Below, in pieces: positions 23,521-33,520 of a stretch of DNA of 64,000 bases. Source of the DNA: Anodontia alba. Taxonomy: Eukaryota > Mollusca > Bivalvia > Lucinida > Lucinidae. The notes beneath the pieces were generated by a model. It saw nothing but the letters and a program-made list of their open reading frames with translations, was not told where the DNA came from and made no database searches. Numbering within the stretch: the first letter of the stretch is position 1; every line of letters starts with the position of its first letter. The DNA is taken from NCBI GenBank assembly GCA_964016985.1, contig OZ024826.1, forward strand, positions 68,540,768-68,604,767, given 5' to 3'. The position numbers and the translations under genes were made by a program.

Positions 23521-24362
23521 TCACACGCATAACTTTTTTTGCAGTAGTCTGGTAATGAGCCCATTATTGAGTTTGAAAACATTATCCACAAGACGATATC
23601 CTGCTGCTTTCATCTTCTTTCTCCTTCTCATGATTTTTGTTTTTTCACCATTGTTCTTAAGTTTAATTAGAATTGGTTTTGGCTGTCCATTTTTTCCAGC
23701 CAAATTCCAGGTATCTTATTTCGTGCTACTTTTTTGTCGTCTGTCAGTATCAATTTTGCTTTAGCTTCTAAGACATGCTTAACTCTACTTGTCAAGGATT
23801 CTTCTGTTTTATCTCCTCCTCTATACCAATAACTTTAATGTTATTTTTCCTGGAATATTGTTCATTAGCATTGCTTTTTTAAAAGTATGGCTAATCTTGC
23901 CATCTGCTCACTCTGTACCCACTTTTCTTTAAGCTTTGCTTTGCTTTCTGTTAATTTCTCTATCTGCTCTTTCAGTTCAATGTTTTCTGATGTGATATAA
24001 TCCATTCTAGAATTCAACTCTGCTGTTTTATCAGCAACTTTCTGTTCCAGCACTTGCACTAGTTTATTTTCTAGTTCCCTCACTACTGCCTGTACTACAT
24101 CTTTCATAGTAATTTTAATGAAGTCTTTCAGCTCTTCTTTAAGCAGCATGTCTTTGACATGCTCCCCAGTTCATTTAATTTCACTGTTCATTTGATCTAA
24201 CTCTCTGTGGATCATAGTGAGTTCATCTCTAAAACTATTCTCTGTGACATCAGAATGTGGTCTTTTTTCAATCTGTGTTGAACCTCCACTTTTCTTGGGG
24301 GCGTTATTATTGCCTGTACTGCTGCTAATCTTTTGTTTCCTACCTTCTTGAGAACTTGCCAT
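23521..24362 (-). pseudogene. LINE ORF1-like (L1-type transposase domain) relic
   Basis: The order is that of an L1-like ORF1 nucleic-acid chaperone. A polar, disordered N-terminus begins MASSQEGRKQK. A coiled coil of about 60 residues follows (KDVVQAVVRELENK through LKEQIEKLTESKAK), then a patch around NNIKVIGIEEE, then a C-terminal KPILIKLKNNGEKTKIMRRR motif typical of the CTD. Breaks: an in-frame TGA at 24173-24171, and stops and frameshifts between about 23865 and 23700. No endonuclease or RT is adjacent. Confidence 0.65.
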
Positions 24363-24640
24363 TGCTTTTTTACAGGGGTTCTATATTTAGTACTCTAACA
24401 CTCTGGAATGATAATTCTTAGTCCTCTCAACAGTGAAAACATATATATTTTGTTAGGCTTTTCCAAATATCTCCAAAAACCATGAAAATTTGAGGAATAT
24501 TTTTCACACAATGATAATCCAGCAATAAATCAACACTATAACTTCAAAAATTATTTTCTGATATCACTTATTTATTATTTTAAGTACAAAGTCAAGCAGA
24601 GCTAAAGAATCACATGCTCTCAGTGAAACAGCCCTTGTTT
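24363..24640. other. intronic, no feature recognised
   Basis: AT-rich sequence between the ORF1 relic and the next array; nothing codes recognisably. Confidence 0.3.
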
Positions 24641-26500
24641 CTGTCAATTTCATCTCATTTCAGAAGTTTCCCTATTCTTATCGTTTCGGTTGTTTCACTG
24701 GTTTTGTGTGGCTACCCAACAGAAATTGAGTTGAAGAAAGCCAAGTTTCAGTTTTTGTGTCACCTCGTTTAGTAGTTTCCCTATACATTCTTATCATTTC
24801 GGTTATTTCACTGGTTTTGTGTGGCTACCCAGTAGAAATTGAGTTTAAGAAAGTCTCCTTTTCAGTTTGTCTCACCTCGTGTCAGTAGTTTCCCTATATA
24901 ATTCTTATAATTTCATTTGTTTCACTCAGGTTTTGTGTGGCTACCCAGTAGATATGAGTTGAAGAAAACCTCCGTTTAAGTTCATTTCACCTCGTTTCAG
25001 TAGTTTCCCTATATATTCTTATCGTTTCAGTTGTTTCACTGGTTTTGAGTGGCTATCCAGTAGAAATTGAGTTGAAGAATGCCTCGGTTTCAGTTTGTTT
25101 CGCTTCATTTCAGTAGTTTCCCTATATATTCTTATCGTTTCAGTTGTTTCACTGGTTTTGAGTGGCTACCCAGTAGAAATTGAGTTGAAGAAGGCCTCGG
25201 TTTCAGTTTGTTTTGCCTCATTTCAGTAGTTTCCCTATATATTCTTATCGTTTTGGTTGTTTCACTGGTTTTGAGTGCCTACCTTGTAGAAATTGAGTTG
25301 AAGAAAGCCTCAGTTTTAGTTTGTTTTGCCTCTTTTCAGTATCCCTATACTTATAATTTCAGTTGTTTCACTGGTTTTGTGTGGCTACCATGTAGAAACT
25401 GAGTTGAAGAAAGCCTCCTTTCAGTTCGTGTCGCCTCATTTCAGTAGTTTCCCTATATATTCCTATTGTTTCGGTTGTCTCACCAGTTTTAAGATTTAAG
25501 AGCTGGGTAAAGCCTCTGTTTCTCTTGTTACATTTCTTTCATCTAGACCTTGATATTTCCCCATATAATTCTTATAGTTTCAGTTATTTTGTCCGTTTTG
25601 AGAAAAATGTGCTGAAATCTGAGCCTTCAGTTTCAGTTCGTTTTGCCTTTTTCAGTAGTTTCCCTTTATATTCTTATCATTTCAGTTGTTTCACTGGTTT
25701 TGCCTGACAGTCCGGAAGATTTAGGAGTGGGGTAAAGCCTCCGTTTCTCTTGTTACATTTCGCTCATCTAGACATTGATATTTCCCTATATATATTTTAT
25801 CATTTTGGTTGTTTCGTCTGTTTCAGGAAAAATATGTGCTGACATCTGAGCCCGTTTCAGTTCACTTTGCCTCATTTCAGTAGTTTTCCTATATATTCTT
25901 ATCATCTCAGTTGTTTCACTGGTTTTGTCTGACAGTCCAGAAGATTTAGGAGCTGGGTAAAGCCTCCGTTTCTCTTGTTCAATTTCGTTTCATCTAGACC
26001 TTGATATTCCCTATATAAATCTTATCATTTCGGTTGTTTCTTCCATTTCAGGAAAACTGTGTGCTGAAATCAGAGCCCGTTTCAGTTTGTTTCACCTTGT
26101 TTAAGTACTTTTCCTATATACTTCTAATTGTTTCAGTTGTTTCATCTGTTTCAAGAAAAATATGTGCTTAAATCTGAGCCCGTTTCAGTTTGTTTCACCT
26201 GGTTTCAGTAGTTGCCCTATATATTCTTATTGTTTCTGTTGTTTCACTGGTTTTGCCTGGCAGTCCAGAAGATTTAGGAGCTGGGTAAAGATCTGTTTCT
26301 CTTGTTACATTTCTTTTCATCTAGACCTTAATATTTCTCTATATAAATCTTATCACTTTGGTTGTTTCATCCATTTCGGGGAAAAATATGTGCTGACATC
26401 TGAGCCCGTTTCAGTTTGTTTTGCCTTGTTTCAGTAGTTTCCCTATATATTATTATCGTTTCAGTTGTTTCACTGGTTATGCCTAACAGTCCAATAAAGT
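24641..26500. repeat. tandem array shifting from about 117 bp to a composite unit of about 220-235 bp
   Basis: From 24650 to about 25460 the unit is 107-118 bp and carries AGTTTCCCTATATATTCTTA, GTTGTTTCACTGGTTTTG and GTAGAAATTGAGTTGAAG. From 25490 to 26500 the same half alternates with a second half carrying GATTTAGGAGCTGGGTAAAG, TCTCTTGTTACATTTC and GTGCTGAAATCTGAGCCCG, giving units of about 220-235 bp. This looks like a higher-order repeat grown from the simple unit. No protein function is indicated. Confidence 0.8.
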
Positions 26501-26639
26501 TTAGGAGTCTCAGCCTAATAGGTGGGAATTTACAGGAAAGATGTCTTGCATTGTTGAGTTTTTTTTCTATATAACTGATTGTTTCATCTTTACTTCATTT
26601 CTGCAAAACGAAATGTCCCATCTCGGAAAACTGCATTCC

Positions 26640-26855
26640 TTTTGTGACCAGTATCTACAGCACTATGTGCACATATATTCACCATTAACTGACAAGTGCC
26701 CTTCTTGAATCAGCCTAAGGGGGAATAGCAGTATGAATTACTTCATGATCCAACTCCACAAAAGGTATGTGGCTGATCTAAGATACAAACTGTGACCCCT
26801 GGATCTGCAGTCAGGCAAGCTACTGACTGTGTTATGGAACAGGTTCAGATTATGT
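26640..26855. mobile_element. degenerate SINE-like copy
   Basis: CTGACAAGTGCCCTTCTTGAATCAG and the following AATTACTTCATGATCCAACTCCACA match the body of the SINE at 45424-45730. The tRNA-like end is diverged beyond clear recognition. Confidence 0.45.
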
Positions 26856-26892
26856 GTCATCTCATTGTAGTGGCTGCCAAATAAACCAGCAG

Positions 26893-26940
26893 AAGTGATC
26901 ACAACAGCCCATCCTGAGTCTCAGGGTAAATAAGATCTGA
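26893..26940 (+). repeat. decayed right end of a tandem-repeat element
   Basis: GTGATCACAACAGCCCATCCTGAG followed by CTCAGGGTAAATAAG is a diverged copy of the GATCACAATAGCTCACC hairpin end of elements A, H and I. No array precedes it. Confidence 0.45.
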
Positions 26941-27196
26941 GAAAATGATTTTTTTTTGGAAAAAAGAATATAAAAAACCCCCAAAAAAACCATAAGTAAT
27001 AGACATAGAATTTAGATCTATACTGAGTCTGTTAATGATTAGTAATGGTACTTTGCAATAAACTGATTCCTCAATACATCCAAAGAAATGAAATCATTTC
27101 AGAGAATGAAATTTATACCAGGCATAAAACAGGCAAAACACCAGGGAGACAACTTTTTTTTTACTTCCTGTTTGCTTCCCTGTACACCAAATCCCT

Positions 27197-27290
27197 TTGA
27201 AGGGTGGTCTACTTTAAAAAGGAAGGAATTTGCTGCCAAGGAGAGCAAATGCTTTCCTTTTAGAGTAGACCACTTTCAGAAGGGAGGAAA
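27197..27290. repeat. GTGGTCTACTTT hairpin
   Basis: GGTGGTCTACTTTAAAAAGG on the left pairs imperfectly with CCTTTTAGAGTAGACCAC on the right, with GAATTTGCTGCC/GAGCAAATGCTT near the loop. A related hairpin lies at 58109-58195. Confidence 0.7.
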
Positions 27291-27349
27291 ACAAATCTGA
27301 AAGAGCTGATATTTCCATGATAAGAGGTATATCCATTCACCTTAGGCCA

Positions 27350-27523
27350 TCACTTAGCATGCTTGGTGAAAATTTCAGCAGACAATGTTTTGAAATATTT
27401 TCCCTATTTTTACCAGAAAATAGGAGACAGTTTGCATGAAATGTCAAATATAATTTTCTGGGGAAAATGTGAAAGTATCATCATTTTGTTGTCTGCCGAA
27501 TTTCCCCCTAGCATGCTAAGTGA
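27350..27523. mobile_element. 174-bp MITE, CAGCAGACAA foldback family
   Basis: The ends are inverted: TCACTTAGCATGCTTGG...GCAGACAA on the left and TTGTCTGCC...TAGCATGCTAAGTGA on the right, about 35 bp of imperfect arms. The centre carries GGAGACAGTTTGCATGAAATGTCA, as in the copies at 416 and 4118. No ORF; a clear target duplication was not found. Confidence 0.65.
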
Positions 27524-28000
27524 TACAGAGATGAAGTACATGACTGAAGCACAGAATGCAGTGCAACAATATTCAATTGCTAGCTCGGGCTCTATGACTA
27601 GCGATGCTTGCATGTGTGCCTTCAGTCATTTTTTAAATAAAAGTCTTTGAATTAGTTGTATAGATGCTGTAAGCATTATTTCATTACATTTTGATAAAGT
27701 GTAAATACCTTGTCTAATCTGTATTGTTTTCCTGACAGCTTCTTGTACACTTGACATTAATATTTTCATGAAACAAATTTAGGGCAAATAAAGAACATTT
27801 TCTTTTAATATTTTACAGGAAGAAATAAGCATATTGTTATATTGGCTAGACTTTTATATGTGGATGAATAACATAGTACAATACTGATCATAATGGTACT
27901 GATAATTGCTCATTTCACAGACCAAAGAAATGGTGCCCTATTTTTTGCCCGCACACACAAAAATGCGCTATCCAGCACCCCTCTGCCCTAAAATCCTAGC
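27524..28000. other. intronic, no gene seen
   Basis: AT-rich. The plus-strand frame at 27363-27650 mainly reads through the MITE and is not supported as a gene. Confidence 0.35.
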
Positions 28001-28014
28001 TGCAGCATTCAATG

Positions 28015-28405
28015 GACTAACAGATGGATGGAAAGATGAAAACTATATACCCTGGCATTTATGCCAGGGGTAGGGGTATCATCATGATGACTTGAACAAT
28101 CTTGGTAGAGGGTCACCAAAGGAACATTTCTGCCAAATTATATTAAAATTGGTCCAGCAGTTTCTGACAAGAAAAGCTGTTTCTTTTGGTTGCCATGGCA
28201 ACCAGAATTCTGCATGGATTCCAAATCATTGAACACTTTTCAGTCAAAATCATCCAAAGATCAATCCTGTGAAATCTGGTTAAAATCAGCTCAGTGGTAT
28301 AGGAGATGTCATTTAAAGAAATAGTGGACAAACGGACAGACGGAGGACGACAGACGGTGAGTGATCACAATAGCTCCCCTTCAGCCTTTGGCTCAGGTGG
28401 GCTAA
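28015..28405 (+). mobile_element. right part of a tandem-repeat-type element
   Basis: The end GTGATCACAATAGCTCCCC, then GCTCAGGTGGGCTAA (CTAA at 28402-28405), matches the right end of elements A, H and I. It is preceded by the GGACAAACGGACAGACGGAGGACGA-type spacer they also have. The internal sequence resembles the unique part of B1 (ACCCAAGGAACGTTCTTG) and shows no array. Confidence 0.55.
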
Positions 28406-28733
28406 AAATGAAGTTTTTAAAAGTAAAACATATTTTAACTAGCAATACTTAACCTATAGATAATGTGCTATTCTATTCTGTATTTCAAACCGTCCACAGA
28501 AAAAAACGACAGTTCAGTCGTCTTAAAGAGTGTTAATCCAGAAGGTCCCTTAGGCAGTTACCTGTGTGACGTCACTCTTTCTGCTCTTTTGATCACGCTC
28601 TTTTGATCACGTGTAAGTTTCTTTGAAGGATAATTCAATATAACTGAGCTACGCAGGGAGGAAGGTGGGATTCTCTTATCTATAGGTTAAGTATTGCTAG
28701 TTAAAATATGTTCTACTTTTAAAAACTTCATTT
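28406..28733. mobile_element. 328-bp MITE with 58-bp inverted arms
   Basis: The arms at 28406-28463 and 28676-28733 are reverse complements with one mismatch and contain ACTAGCAATACTTAACCTAT. The interior has a palindromic CRE-like TGACGTCA (28567-28574) and a direct duplication of CTCTTTTGATCACG. The left arm starts on the base after the CTAA end of the preceding element. No ORF. Confidence 0.8.
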
Positions 28734-29138
28734 CAACTGCATAATATATTAACCTATAGATAATGTGCTAGAATTTGCAGATTAGGAGGGAGGAACTCTC
28801 CTAGTTCTAACACACATAATATATAGAATCCCTATACCTCTAGATTAAGACTCAGGAAACTCTAAGGAATCAGATATATTCTATTCTGTATGTAAGAGTT
28901 AGAATGATCTGGATCTGCTAATAACATATCTTTAAGGTGTTAATACCTTATTTGTTAATGGTGGACTCTGGAGGCTGCCAGTTTTCTCAAGCATCAGAGG
29001 CCTGAATTTGTGCACCCCCCCCACCCCCTGCACACACACACACACCCAACCTTGTTTTTTGGGTAACAACAGTTGGTCCCAAAAAAGAATTAATGAGTGA
29101 CTGAGACATAACCTTCAAGATTTGCACTTTAAAAGGCA
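28734..29138. other. intronic, repeat fragments
   Basis: AACCTATAGATAATGTGCTA from the MITE reappears at 28752, and TATTCTATTCTGTATG at about 28878, so a second broken copy is likely. A CCCCCCACCCCC/CA-repeat tract lies near 29017-29046. Confidence 0.4.
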
Positions 29139-29663
29139 CGGGACGATTTTGATTTTGATATAGTCAATTTCCCTTTTCTGGATGGCGATGTCCCCCGGCG
29201 TACCTCATATGGGGTATACATATCTCTACTTATAAGATTCGCCAGAGCTTCTTCAAATCTTAATGACTTTAACTACCATAATAAAGCCTTTACTGCCAAA
29301 CTTCTTAGGCAGGGCTATCGTTATTTTAAACTTCGTAAGGCGTTTTCGAAATTTTATCGCAGACACAGTGCCTTGTTAGAAAAATATAGCGTCAGTCTGA
29401 AAACACTTCTGCAACAAGGTATATCGGAACCTGAATTTTACGGTGACTTAGTGTACAGATTTAGAAAAATTGTAGGTAAATCTAACTTTTCGGAGCAATT
29501 CAGAAAACTTATTAACCGTTATAAAAGAATTGGCTATAGCCTGGATATTATGCGGCAGACTGCATGCCTAGTTGTCAACCCAATCATTGTTGATGGCTAT
29601 GCTTCACTCTTTAATTGCACGACGGCAGTTCGGGCCTCAGACTCAATGACGGCCTCTTCGTAA
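29139..29663 (+). pseudogene. reverse transcriptase C-terminal part, 5'-truncated
   Basis: The same retroelement protein region as at 20914, but in one uninterrupted frame from DDFDFDIVNFPFLDGDVPR through YGVYIS, LIRFARASS, RKAFSKFYRRH and SEPEFYGDLVYRFRKI to the stop at 29661-29663. It begins abruptly at the RDDF motif, so the RT catalytic core was never included or was lost. It is too short to be active. The host intron lies in the opposite orientation. Confidence 0.7.
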
Positions 29664-30247
29664 AACTTTAACCAGTGGGTTGGGGCTTGACGATATGTCT
29701 TTGGCTTGGCCCGCCGTGGTTCAACTATTGGTTTTCATTTACTCTGGCATACAGCAGAATTAGCCATGAGTACTCTTCTTTGTTTATTATAGTGATTAAT
29801 TTGATTTTTAGGTTTTCGCTTTGATGCATTGACTGAGTTGGGAGCCTTTATGCGAACCAAATTTTTATGTGTTTCTGTATTAAGAGTAGCATCAGGACCC
29901 AGGGTGAAGGTAGCTAGCTGTAAAAGTGCTTTAAACACTCCAGTGGTTTGCTCTACCGACCGTTCTAAGGAGGTGGTCCCGGTGTTAGTCTTACTCTTTG
30001 TTGCTTTGTGGTTTATTCTACGAGGCGATTTGTTGTATGTCTTTCTGTGTGTCATTTTGTTCTTGTGTTTTTCAGTCCTTTTAGTATTGCGATTACCTCG
30101 CTTGGGGAAGAGAGAGCTAATCTTAGTGCTTTTCGTACGTTTGTTCGGTTTGTGCTTGTTTAGATTTGTCGGTTTCCTCTTCCTCTTGGGGTCTGGGAAG
30201 GGCTGCGGTTTGTGATTGTGGCACTCCCTGGACTTTTCTCTTACCTT
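29664..30247 (+). mobile_element. 3' tail of the retroelement copy
   Basis: Continues the 29139 copy. It includes a frame of hydrophobic residues (29829-30215) that is probably not a real protein. The part from about 29975 matches the inverted fragment at 19993-20243, which supports a shared transcript tail. Confidence 0.55.
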
Positions 30248-31672
30248 TTTTTCAAGACTACTGTTTGATAATGCATTTGAGCCAAACTTTATCAAACAAA
30301 TGTCCAGAAAGATAGCTATCTATCTTTGAAAGGCTAATTAAGGAAATGTCTTCTCTGATGAGTTTCCTATAGACAACCTACATCTCTCGAGATTTTAATA
30401 TAAATCCTAGAAATGTATTGATAATCTTAATTAGTAAACAGTATAAAATATTTATTCATATGAGATCATTAGGATCTGGTTAATTGGACAGATCTGACTG
30501 TTATCAATAACCAGTTCATGATTCATAATTAACCATAAGACTTTTATTAATTATTCCCTTTTGCATTTTGAGCTAAACAGGAATAATAATAATAATCTGG
30601 GTAAATGGATTAATCCAATTCTTGACAAATACCCGGTTTATCAATCAATGATAGCGAACATATGATTGATAATTTTATATATTTTATCTATTGTCAGGCT
30701 GACTGTTTACATATCTTGGTCATGGCAATAGATACTAGAAAAAGATTGTCTACTTCTCCGCATGAAGATGGACAACCTGAAGAAATTTTTAACACTAAAC
30801 TTTTACCAGCGGAGATTTAGGAAACATTTTGTATCCTTGGTAAAAGTTAATAAAAAGAAAGACTGCTAACATCATCACGTAGAGTTTGGCAGCCCTAAAA
30901 TTTCTAATAAGAGGACAGGCTGAAAACATAACGTACTGTATAACAGCCTCCTAATTTTAAAAGAAGATCTTACAATATCGTTTAAAGATCTAATTAGAAA
31001 GAACTGGCTAGAATCGATTCTATTACCAGATCTAAGTATTACATATCATGGATCTAATTCCTAAATAAATCTGATTAGCATTCTTTGTAAAAATCCGAAG
31101 GTGTATTGATAATTTGACTATGACAGAAAGAGAAGTCATTTCCGAATCAACCTTCTTCTATGATATAACTACGATATTAGTAAATTCTGACTCCGAAATG
31201 CTTAAAACTTCCCCTATGAGAAGAGAATTGGTGAGTTTATTACACAAACCTACTAACCATAGTAGAGTTTATAAAGTATACATGTCGAGTCGAAATAATA
31301 CTAATTTTAATATCTCTAATAACCAAAGGGGTAGAGGTTCAGAGACGTAGATTAACTATTCTGCACGTATATTACTGGAATAGTGAGATTAAATGATTTT
31401 ATCATTTACAATATATATGAATGATTATAGAATATTCCTGTTTTTATCCGAACTGGATAGATAATTAAATTTATGAGATATCAATCCATAATAACCTATA
31501 AAATGTTGCAGTTTATGGATGAATCATTTATCGTGACGGTTAGATTATCCAAGAAACTGGTTAGAAATATAATATAACTCTAAGGACTGTATATAATGAT
31601 AAACAATCCATATTGTTATATAATATATATAGAAATTAGTCTTGAACATTTAAGTAGTTTTAATTTTTTTAG
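30248..31672. other. AT-rich spacer between inverted retroelement copies
   Basis: AT-rich, with repeated GATCTGGTTAATTGGACAGATC-like phrases and AATAATAATAAT. A 78-residue plus-strand frame (31114-31350) has no recognised motif and is not called as a gene. Confidence 0.35.
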
Positions 31673-31673
31673 T

Positions 31674-31888
31674 TTTTAGTTTTACCTTGTTGCAGAAGTG
31701 TTTTCAGACTGATGCTACATTTTTCTAACAAGGCACTGTGTCTGCGATAAAATTTTGAAAACGCCTTACGAAGTTTAAAATAACGATAGCCCTGCCTAAG
31801 AAGTTTGGCAGTAAGGGCTTTATTACAGTAGTTAAAGTCATTAAGATTTGAAGAAGCTCTGGCGAATCTAATAAGTCCCCTAGGCAAC
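31674..31888 (-). pseudogene. reverse transcriptase fragment, inverted copy
   Basis: On the minus strand it encodes LIRFARASSNLNDFNY, KLLRQGYRYFKLRKAFSKF and SLKTLLQQG, nearly identical to the plus-strand copy at about 29225-29420. It is only about 200 bp long and breaks off at QQG. With the plus-strand copy it forms an inverted pair about 2.25 kb apart. Confidence 0.7.
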
Positions 31889-31904
31889 ATTCCTGTGAAG
31901 TTCG

Positions 31905-32028
31905 ACTGAAATTGGCCCAGGGGTGTAGGCGGTTGTCATTTAAAGAAAATTGTTGACACTACGATGCACAACTGACATTGGCCAATCACAATAGCACACA
32001 AAGAGCACTTCATGCTCAGGTGTGCTAA
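31905..32028 (+). mobile_element. right end of a tandem-repeat-type element
   Basis: AATCACAATAGCACACAAAGAGC followed by TGCTCAGGTGTGCTAA (CTAA at 32025-32028). One unit-like phrase, AATTGGCCCAGGGGTGT, precedes it, similar to the last unit of B1. Body lost. Confidence 0.55.
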
Positions 32029-32298
32029 AAACAATCAGTACTTGATCAAATGTTGTAAAATTAAATATGTAGATTTCTGAAGGTTGAACTTTGTTGTGTG
32101 TTTTTGGAAATCTGAAGTTAGTACATGGAGAAAGCTGAAGTGTCTGCAGAAAACCCCTGAATGCCAGTAAATAACTGACAACTTCCTCATACATGATCAA
32201 TAGCCGTTTTCTAGTTGTCTCAAATCACATTGCTGAGAAACTAGAGAACACAGAACCTCTTGGTGAAAACAGCCAACTTGGATAGGCTGAACATTTAC

Positions 32299-32407
32299 CT
32301 TGGTCCAAAGTGTCATGTCAATGTATGTATCCTCTGGATTAGCACTGATAAGTAAAGTTCCTCCATAGATACTTGGTACTATTATACCATCGGTGCTGTT
32401 TGACAGT
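32299..32407 (-). CDS. GLB1: beta-galactosidase-like (GLB1 family), penultimate coding exon
   Basis: The 109-bp exon encodes 36 complete residues after one split-codon base. It carries the family segment EDTYIDMTLWTK, which in this family directly precedes GQ-INGxNLGRYW. The donor AAG|GTAAAT is at 32299/32298, giving a phase 0 join to the exon at 10062-9802. The acceptor TTTTAG is at 32413-32408. The segment belongs to the C-terminal beta-sandwich domain and not to the catalytic barrel. Upstream exons would lie further right but none was recognised. The minus-strand open frame running past both splice sites is not the true exon. Confidence 0.85.
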
Positions 32408-32580
32408 CTAAAATAAAGAAAAAAAAGAAAATGACAGAATGGCATACAACCAGTGTATGAAAAAAACAAACTCCCATAAGATAAAGTACCAAGGGTCATT
32501 TCTCTAGAGATGTATATGCAAACTGAGGATTCTGGGGTCACTTTAATAGGTGTCCAAAAACAATTCTTTTTTAACCCCAC

Positions 32581-32613
32581 GCAATATGCATAAATTTTAT
32601 TTATGCATATTGC
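32581..32613. repeat. 14-bp perfect inverted repeat
   Basis: GCATAAA-bearing arms: GCAATATGCATAAA and TTTATGCATATTGC flank a 5-base loop. It lies between the GLB1 exon and the first Polinton gene, near where a Polinton terminus would be expected, but longer terminal repeats were not seen. Confidence 0.8.
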
Positions 32614-32811
32614 ACGGGCAATCTCTCTGGTTTGTGCTGTGCGGTTGGGGACCCATGTCTTACCATGCTATGCTTATTCCCCAGGGGCTGTAGAGGAATT
32701 TTATTTGTTATGATGAATTATTTTTTCGGCACAGCCAATATTATTTTAGATTGCATATTGTAAAAAATTAAATTAAATAAAATTTTTTTAGTAACTATAA
32801 AAACAACAACA

Positions 32812-33130
32812 ATGGAAAACCTCAAGGAACTCACAACAAAAGAATTTGATAAACTGCAGACTCCCCTGTACAACAAATGGACTGACTTAGAGATAAACAA
32901 AATATACACAATTACAAATAGAGCCCTTGTTAACACAAAAAAAGGCTTTAACATTGCAGAACTACGGTGATGTATGGGCTCCAGACCACCTAAAAACAAG
33001 AATTCAAAAAAATAAGCTCAAACCGCTTATGTACATAAGACCTCGTGGCTTGAAGCCTTGCAAAGACAATCCAGCGAATAAGTATCATGCGTATGATTTG
33101 GTTATTGGTAAACAGCGAAAAAATTATTAG
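32812..33130 (+). pseudogene. small Polinton-associated protein, frameshifted
   Basis: It starts with ATG (32812) and encodes an N-terminal part with ELTTKEFDKL and LEINKIYTITNRALVNTKKG. It then hits a stop near 32968 and continues in another frame through YGDVWAPDHL to KPLMYIRPRG and NKYHAYDLVIG, ending at 33130. I recall a small protein of this layout next to PolB in animal Polintons, of unknown role. The order (small ORF, Cys-rich ORF on the other strand, PolB) fits that setting. Confidence 0.5.
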
Positions 33131-33162
33131 TGTTTATTTTTTTTGTCTTTTTAGTACTTATA

Positions 33163-33429
33163 TTAGTCTATTTCTATACTTCGTAAACATTTGCATTCAG
33201 CTCTAAATGGCCTAACAACATTATAGTAACGTTGTATATTTCGTATTTTGTTGCTGTTACACTTTGTACAAACCTGTAGTTTAGAATACGTTCTGTTATT
33301 GCAGCACAAGCACGGTTTTACGTTATTGTTTTTCATTAAGAATTTATGCACTGCGCAGTACTGGGAATTCTTCACAGGTTTTTTCTTGCATGGATTAAGG
33401 CTTCCAATTCCTTGGAATTTACAATCCAT
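33163..33429 (-). CDS. 88-residue Cys-rich, zinc-ribbon-like Polinton protein
   Basis: It is open from an ATG at 33429 to a stop at 33163. It begins MDCKFQGIGSLNPCKKK and contains several Cys pairs (CAVH, CLCC, CTKC, CKC) that could bind zinc, so a nucleic-acid-binding role is possible. The frame is open further upstream, but the ATG before MDCK is the natural start because the region before it is low in complexity. It sits divergent to the PolB start. No exact family name is claimed. Confidence 0.45.
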   Translation of the reverse strand: MDCKFQGIGSLNPCKKKPVKNSQYCAVHKFLMKNNNVKPCLCCNNRTYSKLQVCTKCNSNKIRNIQRYYNVVRPFRAECKCLRSIEID

Positions 33430-33520
33430 CTTTTTTTTTGATATATGAAAAATATTTATTAAATAAAAAAAATTTATCAATGTATAAAAAAATGAGTTAA
33501 ATATAGAGCTTTTACTACAA

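Larger units (their letters stand above)
10063..32298 (-). other. 22.2 kb last intron of the beta-galactosidase gene
   Basis: On the minus strand the intron begins GTAAAT (32298-32293) and ends CTCCACAG (10070-10063), with codon phase 0 on both sides. It is filled by tandem arrays, MITEs, retroelement fragments and a LINE ORF1 relic, all annotated separately. The gene may still be functional, since both flanking exons are intact and all of the insertions seen are intronic. Confidence 0.8.

Noticed and set aside
24171..24362. Independent small gene MASSQEGRKQK...
   Set aside because: It is in the same frame as the coiled-coil part downstream, separated only by one stop, so both belong to one LINE ORF1 relic.
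29829..30215. 128-residue hydrophobic frame in the retroelement tail
   Set aside because: The inverted relative at 19993-20243 keeps only part of the frame with shifts, and no known retroelement protein lies here. Treated as tail sequence.
29735..30295. 186-residue Lys/Arg-rich minus-strand frame
   Set aside because: It is antisense to the retroelement tail and its composition follows from that; the plus-strand match to 19993-20243 explains the sequence better.
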